Part shown: in pieces, positions 42,551-53,920 of the stretch | How positions within the stretch are numbered: position 1 is the stretch's first letter | Layout: each line of letters opens with the position of its first letter | Assembly: GCF_000224145.3 (NCBI RefSeq) | Contig: NC_020166.2 | Coordinates: 863,111-927,110 of the forward strand | Direction: 5' to 3' | Source: Ciona intestinalis | Taxonomy: Eukaryota; Chordata; Ascidiacea; Phlebobranchia; Cionidae | DNA length: 64,000 bases | Program-made: the position numbers and the translations under genes | Notes under the pieces: generated by a model | The model's input: the letters and a program-made list of their open reading frames with translations, nothing else | The model's database searches: none | What the model was told of the DNA's origin: nothing

Positions 42551-43440
42551 ACCAATCAATTCACACTCTTCATGTATCATAGGTAAGTGCTTTGCTGAAG
42601 GTTTTTGACTGATTTTTTGTAGCTTTTCTGTATTAACAAATTAAAATAATCATGCTTTTTTAGTTTACTTTTTTGTACTTTTTCAGCGTTAACAAGTTTT
42701 AAAAAACAAACTTTTTTAATTGCCTTTTTTTGTTTTATTGTGTTACATAACCCAGTTTCTTTCAGATACGTTCCTGCTTCGGAGGTTTGCATTAAAATTA
42801 GAATTTTTTAGGCTTAACTTCGCTGTTTAGTTTTAAGGTACAGTTTTCCGTCCCCTAATAGTTGTATGTCCCAATTTGAGAATGTGGTGTGACCTGGCAA
42901 TTATTCTTTTCCAGGTAGGGTAGGCTCGGAAGATGTAGGCATAGGTGCCTGTACATTCATACACCCCATTAAAGTAGGGAGTGTAGGCGCTCTATTTCAA
43001 CCACCGATAGGGAGTGTAGGGCGATCAATCTACTCTCTCGATAGCAACTAGATCTATAGAACTGCTGGATAAATAGCTTGCATAGCTCCGAAGCAAAGTT
43101 ACTGATGACTGTATATACTAGATGTTACATGATTATACATAACTGCCTATCAAGTTGTATTTGGGCCGATATAAAGCAGATATCTCTTGATGGAGTTCAC
43201 AATCAGTTGGTACTTTTGTTCTTCTAATCAATCTTTCGTTTTCTAAGCGAACCCACCCATGTACATGAAGAGTGTGTGGGTTTAAAATTCTGTTTAATTC
43301 TCTGCCACAGAACGTTTCATGTTTTATATTTTAGTCTTCTTGTAAATATGTGCAGGTCCTGGTGCACTCCCCCCACTTTTAAGAATCACGTATGTCAAAT
43401 GTTCGTTCTGAGTTGTGTTAATAAATCGTTTATTTTCAAT
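42551..43440 (+). other. hnRNP A 3' UTR with an intron
   Basis: The stop codon is followed by 32 bases and a consensus donor (ATAG|GTAAGTGC, exon end 42582). A strong acceptor (CAGTTTCTTTCAG, exon start 42766) follows. The 3' UTR then runs to a poly(A) signal at 43420. The junction lies closer than 50 bases to the stop, so decay by the junction rule would not be expected. AGGGAGTGTAGG is repeated near 42977 and 43010. Confidence 0.75.
43420..43425 (+). terminator. Poly(A) signal AATAAA of hnRNP A
   Basis: This AATAAA is followed about 25 bases later by a TGTGTGTGTTT downstream element, as expected for an animal cleavage site. Confidence 0.7.
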
Positions 43441-45000
43441 CAGCCCTGTGTGTGTGTTTAAAAGCAGCTATTGTCGTCACAAGCCCGAAGAACCTATTTA
43501 CTGGTGTAGCCTTTATACAATAGTTGCGTATGATTTGGTTAAGTTTTATAATTTGCAATTTCGTAGTCTGTTAAGGTTTACCTAGAGTGTTTCTATGGAA
43601 ATAGTTCAGAAAATATAGAATTTGCCATTTCGTAGTTTTTGTATGTTCACCCAGAGATAAAAGTACAGAGGTTTCTGAAAGTTCAGAAAATCTAGTAAAT
43701 TGTCTCGATTTTCTGTGTAAACTGAAGTATATACTATTTTGGTGCCTCACTTATACGATGTCTATGTCGCTACGCATTAGTGATTGGGGACAAATTACGT
43801 TACGTCACATGCCCTTCCGTTTAGCGAATGATTTATCGTCAAAGGTTTTTGTATACGTGTAAATGTTGTATGCATGTTATATCTTAAAAACAGGTATGAG
43901 CTACCACACAAAAGGTATATTAGTTACAAAATGCATGGCCGTGCATTTATTTATGCAGTATTCTACCGTTGTTACACGTGGAAGCAAATACATCATGACG
44001 TATTATATATTGTTTGAGCCAGCGCATGATCTAATGGCGCAACATGAATTGCGTGGCATCGATTGACTAAGAAGCATGTTAGTCGTATGGTGATTTAGTT
44101 TAGTTATATTAATGCCATGTGCTATTGTTGTAACGTGATGCTTTGTTAAACGATAGACTAAGCGAGGTGTATTCATGTAAACGGAAACTATTGTCGTATT
44201 TACTGCAGATAATCCTTTTCCAATGTAATAATATATGTTAGTCAGTGTGGAAGATTTTAATTTGATAATGTTCATCAACTAACTACTGTAGGCTATAATA
44301 TGGCTAACATGATCATAAATAGACATTTAGATAAATTAAAAGTGTTGTATGTTTGATAGGTATATCAATGTAATAGTTAGGGTCTTATGTTATAGTAGGA
44401 TGGGGGAAGATGGGACACCTTTTCATACTATTTTCTCGTCCCGCATGGTAGTAAACAAAAAAACATTCAAAGAAATATAAAACCGTATCCTCACGATTTT
44501 AATAGACCGTTATTATTTGTTTAAAACATGGTCAGGATGTTTGGATATTAGGTACTAAAGGTGTCCCATCTCCCCCCACACCACTATATGTTTCTAATTT
44601 GAAAGAAACCTTTATCAGTAGTCAGTGTGATAGATTTTAATTAAAGTATGTTTTACAATTTCTTTATGTTATTATAGGGTTAACACGGTCACGAATGGAC
44701 TTGTATAGCGCTGACTTAAAAAGATAACTACAAAGGCTCTATATATATATACTTGACAGATATATAAATGTATAATGTTCGGTTTTATGTTTAATTCTAA
44801 AGTTTATTTTTATCTTAAATTTTATATTCATTGGGTTGTGTACTTTTATTTCAATTATTTAGTAACTCTAAATTACCTACATTGACAGGTGATAGATAGC
44901 CTATATATTTGTGTTAAGTTTTGTGCGACTTTGTAGAACAGAAGATTAAAGAAATATAACTGATATTACTTCATTCCTGATTGTGAGATAAAACATCATA
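43441..45000. other. Intergenic between hnRNP A and the tetraspanin
   Basis: I see no gene. The stretch holds one MITE (44393-44591) and plain AT-rich sequence. The tetraspanin promoter and any 5' UTR must lie near its right end. Confidence 0.5.
44393..44591 (+). mobile_element. MITE copy
   Basis: It has ends TATAGTAGGATGGGGGAAGATG and CCCATCTCCCCCCACACCACTATA, and a forward body (GTAGTAAACAAAAAAACATTC, AATAGACCGTTATTATTTG). Confidence 0.85.
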
Positions 45001-47421
45001 ATGTGTGGGGGGTTTACTTGTTCAAAGAATTCACTTGGATTTTTAAATGTTGTGTTTTTGGTAAGTGGTGACCAAATGATATGTATGTTTGGTTTATTAT
45101 AGGTATTATATTTTGTGGCCTAAATACCATTTCCACAATAATATAGTAGAATGAAGTAATTTTGTCAATGGTGGTGATTTTTCGATCAGTTAAATAAATA
45201 CAACTTTTACATTTAATTATAAAAAGTTATTTTTTAGAATGCTGATACTTGAAATAATTGATATTATCTTACAGTTGGTTGGAGTTCTTCTGATAGCAGT
45301 TGCAGCTTATGCAAAAGCTGCGGCTCAGATTACATCCTTTGAAATCTGTGGAGGTAATGATGGGAATATTATGGAATGAATTTAACTTGCTTTATCCTCG
45401 CATGGTGGGCAACGACAGTCATAACACAGGTGTTCTGTTTTATACACCTCGTAGCAGCTTGAGTTGTCATGTTTGCTACTTTTATGTAGCCTCTATGTTG
45501 GTTTGTCATGTGTATTGTATGTTAATACCTTTAATTAAAATTCTAAGGTGTCTCTTACTAGGTTATACTAAACAACTTATGGTTTCTGGATTTGCCTTTC
45601 TGCCAAATTAACCTTCAACTTGGTAGCATACAACTAAAGAGTAACTTATTGAATTTATTAATAGAAGTATTTTATTTCAGGAATAATCGCATCGGGATTA
45701 TTTCTTTTCCTTATTGCACTTTTGGGATTAATTGCCACTACAAAACATCACCAAGTTTTGCTCTTTTTTGTATCCTTTGCTGTTTGTCTAAATATTTAAT
45801 TTATTTTATTCAATATAATTTATTCAGATAATAGTGAAGTGGATACTCGATAGTTTGTAATTTCTTTGTAATTTTTTGAATGTTCAGTAAATGTAAATGT
45901 ATATATGCCATGATATTATCTTAACCATTTATAGTATTTAATTGGGTTTATATGCTGTTAGATTATAAACACTTTCCACATTTGATTTATAATATTTATC
46001 CTTAACATAATGATTCTAGTACATTGTAATCTTGTTTCTTCTTTTCATCATTCAATTCTCTGTTTCAATTGCTTGTTTAGCTCTATCAGAAATGCAAGTG
46101 GTAAGTTTAATACCTAACTTTAAATTCAACTCCAATTAAAACTATGATGTGCTAATATGACTGCTTTATAAAAGGGTAGGCCTACTTACTGTAATGAATT
46201 AGTTTGCATTTTTGGAGAGTATAAATTCTTCTTGATTAAATTTTAATGAAGTTAAATTGGTCTGGTGGTCTATTATTAATTAATTGCATCCATAATTAAA
46301 ATCCATTCATTTCATGGTAACCAATATAAAAAGGTTAAGAACCAGTGATCTAGCTTTTCTTACATCATATTAAGTGAACTATGGACTTTTAAGTCAGGTG
46401 TACTAAGTGGCCAAAGTATTATTTGCTTATTCCTTAAGTGGTGAAACTCCATGCCTCTCTAAACAAACATGTTTGCTTAACGCGTCATCTTTGAATCTTA
46501 GGCCAAAGTTTTGGGAAATGTTTGGGGAACGGCGCCTTCAAATACAAAAAATGATGCTCAAGCTTACTTTAAATGTTGTGGTTGGTTGGAAAATGACCCA
46601 ACTTCACAGGATTGTATTTTAGTAAGTGATGCATCATTTATAACTAAGTAGGATTTTAGTTTTGGGACATTTGTAAACATCAATGTTCTATGTATATCAG
46701 TTCTACAGTACTTTAGATCCGTTGAACTGGAATACCAAGATATTTCCAACATGACTGCTGTTTTTGCCACCATAATATGACATGGACCATAGTTATGACA
46801 TGACATATAAAGTTGTTTAAAGCATAAAACTGGGTTGTTGAAACATACTATGCTGTCGGTGTCACCCCTGTTTTAAAAGCTGGGCGATCCTATATCACTA
46901 TAGTTATGAACCTTAGCTAGCTAAAACATAATCTCTATTGTAAATTTCGTAGGCAAAAGCTTGCCAGGAGCTACCGACAACAACACAAATCACAACAAAC
47001 CCGGCAACGAATTCAACTCCTGTTTGTACGACATGCAGCTCAATTATCCCACAGACTGTTAGTAAGGGTTTGGAGGCAACCGGGGGTATTGGTCTCTTCT
47101 TTAGTTTTATTGAGGTAGTTATATTAATGTAATGTCTTATTGTCTTTTGCATATCATTTCTATTATCTGTATATGGTTGTTGTAATACTCTTTTCGTGAT
47201 AAAAATTAATAGCATTATTTTAAATCATGGTAAAAGTGATAGGAATAACACATTAATGAAAAATAACAAAATTAAGTAGTGATAAATGGTTTGGGACCTT
47301 GGTTATCACATATTATAATTAATCTAAATATATACAACTTTTTTAGATGCTTGGAGTATGGTTAGCGGTTCGTTTTAGAAATCAAAAGGACCCGGCTGCA
47401 AACCCAAGTCAGTTCTTATGA
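45001..47421 (+). CDS. TSPAN13/31: Tetraspanin of the TSPAN13/TSPAN31 type
   Basis: This is a four-helix membrane protein. Seven exons join in phase into 221 residues: 45001-45060, 45275-45353, 45681-45769, 46020-46100, 46502-46621, 46953-47114 and 47347-47421 (TGA). It opens MCGGFTCSKNSLGFLN, which is diagnostic for the TSPAN13/31 pair (human MVCGGFACSKN). Helices are visible at VGVLLIAVAAYA, GLFLFLIALLGLI, YIVILFLLFIIQFSVSIA and GIGLFFSFIEMLGVWLAV. KHHQVLLFF joins helices 2 and 3. The large loop has the CCG motif (FKCCGWLEND) and further cysteines (CQEL, CTTC). The tail NQKDPAANPSQFL matches NQKDPRANPSAFL of human TSPAN13. A Thr/Asn-rich insert in the loop is longer than in human. A poly(A) signal lies 25 bases past the stop. 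Confidence 0.95.
45373..45500 (-). mobile_element. SINE fragment in tetraspanin intron 2
   Basis: It has GGAATGAATTTAACTTGCTTTATCC, CGCATGGTGGGCAACGACAG, GTTCTGTTTTATACACCTCG and AGCTTGAGTTGTCATG, in reverse orientation without the head. Confidence 0.7.
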
Positions 47422-47445
47422 AGTGGCAACTTATAACCAGAAGAA

Positions 47446-47451
47446 AATAAA
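47446..47451 (+). terminator. Poly(A) signal AATAAA of the tetraspanin
   Basis: This is the first AATAAA after the stop, 25 bases downstream. Use of such a close site would give a very short 3' UTR. Confidence 0.55.
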
Positions 47452-47975
47452 GAGCTAACACGCTTTTCAAATGTTTTCTCTTGAACCATAAAACACAGTT
47501 GTAGTTTTTTTACACCCCTGCTCTTAGGAGACACACATTGTATCGATATATGCTGTAGTTTTAATATAAATTAGTTACATCATCAAAAGGAAATTTTTAA
47601 CGTTCAATGTATACTGTTGTTTGTTGTGATAACCAGACACTGAACTCATGGTGTGCTGTTTTGTATTTTATTTATGCCCAACGTGTTAAAGCATATCAAT
47701 TGAATTGGTCCTCATTGTACAATTACTGTACGAAGCAGGCAAGCGTACCTCTATGCTGATAAGTTACTGCTTTATTTAAATCCGAATATGTTACTTGTGT
47801 AGATATGTGTTTGTGTGTGGAGCAGATTGTAACCATATGCTTTTTCGCTTTTGAGTACCTGAAATTATTTGTAATTGTGCAGTAGTAGAGCGTTCTGCAT
47901 GTTTGGTACATGTAAATAGTGAATCTATGCCAAGATAATATAGCATTATTGTGTTAAACTTGCTAATATTACTTA

Positions 47976-48370
47976 AGCATTGAATTTCGTATTCTGAATG
48001 AAAAGAAAAAAGGTATAGACTGTAAAATAATATGTGGCATTGTCAGTAATATTATGTCACTGCAAACTTTTCTCAAAAACCCGATCTTAACTGCAATTCA
48101 GCACATAAGCTCGAGGTAAGATTTTAAACTATCAATCAGGTTTCAAGGTGAAGCAATTCGAATATTTGTGTGGGGAAGGATAATATTTAAGGTTGCTACT
48201 GAAACATTGGATTTCGTATTTTGAATGGAAAGGAAATAAGGTTTGGTACCACTGCCTAAAGAAATTCCACTGCAAACACTTCATCTCTGCTGCGCTTGTT
48301 TACAGAACCTTTGGGTATTTTCAATCTGTCAATCAGGTGTCAATGTTTAGCATTTAGAGGTATTTTATGA
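47976..48370. repeat. Diverged tandem duplication, about 227-bp period
   Basis: ATTGAATTTCGTATTCTGAATG near 47980 is matched by ATTGGATTTCGTATTTTGAATG near 48207. The two units also share CACTGCAAAC and CTATCAATCAGGT / CTGTCAATCAGGT further in. It is intergenic, with no coding potential seen. Confidence 0.7.
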
Positions 48371-48466
48371 ATGCAGAAGATGAGAAGAATATTATTTTAT
48401 AAAAGTTAAAATGATTTCTTAAATATGAAACAAACACGAGAAGCCAGTAAACCTATATTGATATAA

Positions 48467-48745
48467 TCAATTCATGTCAACTTGCATTGAAACAATATGT
48501 TTCCCTGGCACCATTGCTAGTCCCAACATACGTGGATCTTCTTTACAATTGTCCTCGGAATAGTTTAAATATTCTTGCGCTGAACCAAGAATTACGTTCT
48601 TTGCTTGATCAGTACAAAGAAATTGTCCAACTAATGTCCTTCCATCTGACATTCCAATCTTCATGCTTTTACCAAGCCATTGCGAGATTATATCACGTGG
48701 TTTCATAGTTTCTGTAGTTTCACATTCGCTTGTATTGGCACTCAT
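48467..48745 (-). CDS. NAA38: NatC auxiliary subunit NAA38 (LSMD1)
   Basis: NAA38 is a small Sm-like protein that forms the NatC N-terminal acetyltransferase with NAA30 and NAA35. It is a single coding exon of 92 residues with an ATG start. The Sm-fold core reads GKSMKIGMSDGRTLVGQFLC, then TDQAKNVILGSAQEYL. It ends RMLGLAMVPGKHIVSMQV, closely following human NAA38 (RTLVGCFLCTD, NVILGSAQEFL, VLGLAMVPGHHIVSIEV). The N-terminal stretch is shorter than in human. It is divergent to SAP30, with about 0.7 kb between start codons. Confidence 0.95.
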   Translation of the reverse strand: MSANTSECETTETMKPRDIISQWLGKSMKIGMSDGRTLVGQFLCTDQAKNVILGSAQEYLNYSEDNCKEDPRMLGLAMVPGKHIVSMQVDMN

Positions 48746-49440
48746 CTAGCTTCGTACACACTACCAGCATTAAACAACCACTCTGTTGGGCACAATAGTA
48801 AGTTCCTAGTTACGCTACATTCAGCATGAAATAACCTTTATTAACACACCGGTTCAACCTGAAATAAACGGCATAGTTAAAGTCTAACAAATCACAGCAA
48901 TTTATTTAGAAATAGAACCATTTTATGCTGTTACCTGCTGTTGCGTTAATCACGCTGTTTGTGAGAATTCTGAGACAGTGGTTCTGCTTGACTGCATTTA
49001 ATGTTTCCATTTTCGTTTCCTCAAAATGGTGTAAATTACCTAATACTTAAACTTTACATATTTTATATAAAAAAATAGTTATAATTTATAATATATATTA
49101 ATTATTCCAGTAAACGTATTTTCTACGCTAAAATAACACGTTTTTAATAGGATTTCCTAGCATACGGAAACACTGAGCGTACTCATGCGTGAAGTATCAA
49201 CACAGAGCGCCGAATGAAACAATACGAATTGCTTGGGAGACGATAGAACTGTCTTTATACGTAAGTTTGTGGCTTATTTGTCTTATTATAAAACTATCTA
49301 ATTACTATGTGTTTGCTTGTATCAGTTCTTTAATATTGACTATATTTCAGCTCTTATAGTATTTATTTCACACTTCTAGATCTAATTTTGAGTAAAAGGC
49401 CTATAGACGATTAAAGACAATAAGATAAGACATCCACACA
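48746..49440. promoter_or_regulatory. Divergent promoter region of NAA38 and SAP30
   Basis: This is the head-to-head intergenic stretch. A SAP30 5' UTR intron is suggested by the donor ATAC|GTAAGTTTG at about 49260 and the acceptor CACTTCTAG near 49379. I see no TATA box or repeat. Confidence 0.55.
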
Positions 49441-50216
49441 ATGCCAGTGGACAGCAGTGGACATGGATCAAAGAAGAGAAAAAGAAAGGACAGCACAGAT
49501 AGAGAGCGTTCACATGACCCTCTGCTTGGCCTTGAACAATTACAAATGAACACATTAAGGTGTTATAACTTAACCACCAAATGTATTATACTTCTTAAAA
49601 GTATTAAAGAGCAAAACACATAACTTCATAGATGTATTGGATGTGTTGAATTTGTAACTGGATTTCAGATTCCAATCATTACCATGAATCTAATACCACT
49701 TTATATGGGTGAGGTCCTTGTTGAAAACCTGGGATTTATGGTTTGGCCCCTTTACCCCAACATCCAGGCTGCTTCTATATGTTGTTTCTATCTATAAGAC
49801 CAGAGTCACTTCATTCATCCCTAAATCAAGCATGTAGTTAATTATGTCCTTAACTTTATTTCATATAATTTTAAATACTTTAACAGTAGAAATATTTCCC
49901 ATCACTTGCATTAAGTTGCATGTTTTTTTTCTGTTCTGTATATTTTGTCAGTTTCAATTTTGTTTCTTTTAGGCGCTACAAAAAATACTACAAACTTCAA
50001 ACAAGACAAGGTTTATCCAAAGCACAGTTGGTTGAAACTGTGAACAAGCATTTCATCAGCATGCCCGTCAATGAAAAAGAAGCACTTACCTACTTTATAT
50101 ACATGGTAAAGACAAATAGGAATCGACTCGATAATAAAGATGCTGGAAATGTTAACAATAACAACAACAGTGATGAAAGCAGTCGTGATAGCAGAATGAA
50201 GACTGAAAATAAATGA
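49441..50216 (+). CDS. SAP30: SAP30-type Sin3/HDAC corepressor subunit, short form
   Basis: SAP30 bridges Sin3 and HDAC1 in a nuclear corepressor. Two exons, 49441-49559 and 49973-50216, join in phase (AG+G = Arg) and give 120 residues. The Sin3-binding region is clear: LEQLQMNTLR then RYKKYYKLQTRQGLSKAQLV, and MPVNEKEALTYFIYMVK, against human RYKRHFKLPTRPGLNKAQLV. A basic KKRKRK cluster follows the start, matching the nuclear signal just after the zinc finger in human SAP30. The N-terminal zinc finger itself is absent. Stops lie in frame upstream of the ATG, so it is not simply a missed in-frame extension. The C-terminus is Asn-rich. A damaged copy of the last exon's end lies 350 bases downstream. 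Confidence 0.92.
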
Positions 50217-51245
50217 TTGTTTCTCATTTTATCCAAGATTATTGGACCCAGGTTTACTCAACATCCCAGTTTCAACTACTTTCATGCGTTCGAGGCTCTG
50301 TGGTGAATTCTTGTTGTGATGGTTTAAAATTTATATCCGATTTATATAATAAGCTCCAGTGTTTTACCGAAACAACCACAATGGTAGAAAAATTAAGCAA
50401 ACTCACCTAAATTTTAAATATTTAGGCGTTGTCAATAGCAATATCTCGTAATTCTCATTCCACATGCCAAACAATGCAAGAACCAAACACACTGCCAGCA
50501 GTTTTCAATACAATGAAATATCATTTTGAAACAACAGACAGGAAATGAAAAAAAAAACAGTTACCTATTTTGTATACATGGTAAAGACAAATAGGAATCG
50601 TCCCAACAATCAAAACGCTGGAAACGTAAACAGTATTAACAACAGGTTGACCTTTGTGGCACTAAGCAACTGCTACACTAGATAGGTAAAACTCTTGTTT
50701 TTTGTGTATAGTTTTAGCCCAACATTGCAGTCAAAATTAGTTTGATTTGGCAACATCAGAACTTATTACACAAGATTTTTAGAAATGTTTTTGCAAAAAA
50801 AAAGAGCACACAAAGAATTCCTCAATACATTCTATAAGCTTAAATAGTAAATCTTTGTTGTCACGGTTCACATAATATATATCCCACCCAGGTGTTGTGT
50901 CAGAACAAGTACAATAAATCAATTGCACCCGATTGTAAAAATAATCAATGGGCGCAATAGCAATTTCACATTCCCTCCACAAAAAGAGATGAAGACAATG
51001 CCAACAGCTTAAGAAACACTACGCATTTCATATAAACACACCAACATTGTTTTAAACGTTTTTATTTTAGAACCCAATAATTTGAACTTGCAGAGAGAAG
51101 GGTAGAGTGTCAACTTTTATAAATTAAATCGCAAATTCAGTTGAACGTTGGCAACAGAATGTGAAAAGAAGTTTTGGCGATCACAAAGCACGGGTTTAAC
51201 AGTAAAACATTAATATTTGAATAGTTTTGGTCGAGCTATATTCTT
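50217..51245. other. Intergenic between SAP30 and ATP5MC (convergent)
   Basis: It holds the two 3' UTRs and the SAP30 fragment. A further short open frame at 50779-50982 (minus) has no features that support a gene. Confidence 0.5.
50555..50645 (+). pseudogene. Partial duplicate of the SAP30 last exon
   Basis: ACCTATTTTGTATACATGG followed by TAAAGACAAATAGGAATCG and an AACGCTGGAAACGTAAACA-like stretch repeats 50090-50170 of SAP30 exon 2 with scattered changes. There is no start, no splice context and no Sin3-binding core, so it is a fragment. Confidence 0.8.
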
Positions 51246-52149
<904 letters not shown>

Positions 52150-52665
52150 GTTTAATGTTTTCTGTTAATACCACGGCTATACTGTAATACAAATATAATG
52201 TTATTAGTCTTTACGTTACAAATAAACTAAACGTAACATGCGGGTTATCGGCTTAGTTTTAGGACTCCCGACAACGGTTATTTTGCGTGCATTTTAGGCG
52301 CGGATCACACAAAAAATACATTTAATTTCTAAACGAACAACTGTATCGTATTTGGTTTATCACTCTGACCTCCTCACGCAAGTTCAGTCGGTTTCGGAAA
52401 ACCGACACGCACGAAAGTTTCATGGCGCAAATGCCTAAACACTTTTGCGTGAATTGCCACGTGGTTTAACACTAAGTAGCCATTTCTGCAACCTCCAGAA
52501 GTTAAAAACCCATTCCAGCAATCTATATATATACTAAATTTGCAGTAACTATTCTTAGAACCACTTACCAAATCACCAAAACGTAATTGTAAGTTCAACT
52601 TAACAAAACTCAGGTTAAGAGCACAGCGATTGTACAATTTACCGGCCCCCAAGGATACCGAACAC

Positions 52666-52677
52666 TGCGCATGCGCC
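52666..52677. promoter_or_regulatory. NRF-1-type palindrome upstream of ATP5MC
   Basis: TGCGCATGCGCC fits the NRF-1 consensus. NRF-1 is a known activator of nuclear genes for mitochondrial proteins, which suits the gene 517 bases downstream. Surrounding bases are also CpG-rich. Motif match only. Confidence 0.6.
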
Positions 52678-53176
52678 GAAAGCTAGTGGTTCTAGAAGCT
52701 GATTGGTTACTGAACCCGGAAGCGCCGAAAAACGTTTGCGCGTGTTGAGTTTTAAAATTCCCAGGACATCTTGTAGCGAAATATGTCGATTGCCCAATAA
52801 TTTGCACTGATCACTTTTTCCATTGCAAAATATTAAAGTTATACGGAAAAGGTAGCAATACGTGTATTTTATCAGTGCATTGGTTCATGTATCTGTACTT
52901 TTTAGGCATGTCATGTCGGTAAAGCGTGCGTTATGTCCTCAATAGACCAGAGATCCTCCATAGACCAGAGATGGCCTGGGCCGATTTGCCGTCGCGCAAA
53001 AGTAAACTTTTCCAACCTAGTCCACGGATACGTAATGCCTCTACTTTATGTTACCGTTATGTCAACTACGGCCCCGTGTTCGTCACTGAAAATGCATGGT
53101 CACTAAAGTACGCCAGTACGGAGTCTACGGACATGCAACGCCGGTCACAATGACTTCACGTTATAAACCATTTAAG

Positions 53177-53177
<1 letters not shown>

Positions 53178-53209
<32 letters not shown>
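53178..53209. repeat. AT microsatellite flanked by inverted TTTAAGCTA
   Basis: This is a run of alternating TA. It is bordered by TTTAAGCTATA on the left and TATATTTAAGCTATA on the right. Confidence 0.85.
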
Positions 53210-53211
<2 letters not shown>

Positions 53212-53353
53212 AGCTATAGTCCAAGATTAATTTACATGTGTAGTTAGTGACGAAGCTACATGGCTTAGCTTAGAAAAGACTCTCTCCCGTTTAGTGCAAG
53301 ATCGTTTATTTCATTCACATCATAAAATAACGGCATATATCAACGTTGCAATA

Positions 53354-53552
53354 TATAGTAGGGTGGGGGAAGTTGGGACACATTTTAACTCGATTTTCTC
53401 GTCCAATGTGGTAGTAAACAAGGAACATTCAAAGAATTATAAAACTATATGCTCAAGACTCCCATAGACCGTTGTTAATTGTTTAAAACACGATCAGGAT
53501 ATTCGGATATTATGCGCCGAAGGTGTCCCATCTTCCCCCATCCCACTATATG
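53354..53552 (+). mobile_element. MITE copy, well preserved
   Basis: It has ends TATAGTAGGGTGGGGGAAGTTG and CCATCTTCCCCCATCCCACTATA. The complete body includes GTAGTAAACAAGGAACATTC and CTCCCATAGACCGTTGTTAATTG. It is one of the least diverged copies here. Confidence 0.88.
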
Positions 53553-53655
53553 TTAATTGGCCAATAAGTCGGGTGAGGTCCCGTAGCACATCGGCGATTC
53601 CCCTGGCTGTATGATCACAGTGGTAGGAGTGTTTAACGTCACGTGGTTTAACTGT

Positions 53656-53700
53656 ACGTTTGTGACGTCAGCAACGTTTGTGACGTCAGCAGTGACGTGC
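53656..53700 (+). promoter_or_regulatory. CRE-like tandem array
   Basis: Two perfect TGACGTCA palindromes (53663-53670, 53681-53688) lie within an 18-base direct repeat (ACGTTTGTGACGTCAGC). A third half-matching site TGACGTGC (53693-53700) follows. It fits a CREB/ATF site cluster. No transcription start nearby is evident, because the next gene's 3' end is adjacent. Confidence 0.55.
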
Positions 53701-53745
53701 GGAGTTGAAGGGAATGATTGCAGACGAACTGTAACAACAGAGTTA

Positions 53746-53920
53746 TTGTTAAAGTGGTTGGCTCCAACCCAGTAGTCTTTATGGGTTGTCTATCAACCAT
53801 ACGAAATAAGCAAAGTTACATTCACGGTAACTCGTAAGCGGGCACGAAGTGTATGAAACAGAACACCTATGTTTGGCCTCCCACTCGAGGATAAATAAGT
53901 TACAATTATTCATTCAGTCT
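53746..53920 (+). mobile_element. SINE that supplies the zinc-finger gene's stop codon
   Basis: It runs from GTGGTTGGCTCCAACCCAGTAG through GGTAACTCGTAAGCGGGCACG and GGATAAATAAGTTAC to ATTATTCATTCAG, without the tRNA head. Its ATTC tail overlaps the minus-strand stop codon at 53910-53912. Confidence 0.75.

Larger units (their letters stand above)
52150..53745. other. ATP5MC upstream region and intergenic sequence
   Basis: It holds an NRF-1-type site, a short tandem repeat (ATAGACCAGAGATCC / ATAGACCAGAGATGG near 52942-52973), an AT microsatellite (53178-53209), one MITE and a CRE-like array. Open frames at 52374-53153 on both strands lack recognisable similarity. Confidence 0.5.

Noticed and set aside
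52374-53153. Several open frames on both strands upstream of ATP5MC
   Set aside because: They are short and overlapping, with no splice support or recognised similarity. One is inflated by a small tandem repeat.
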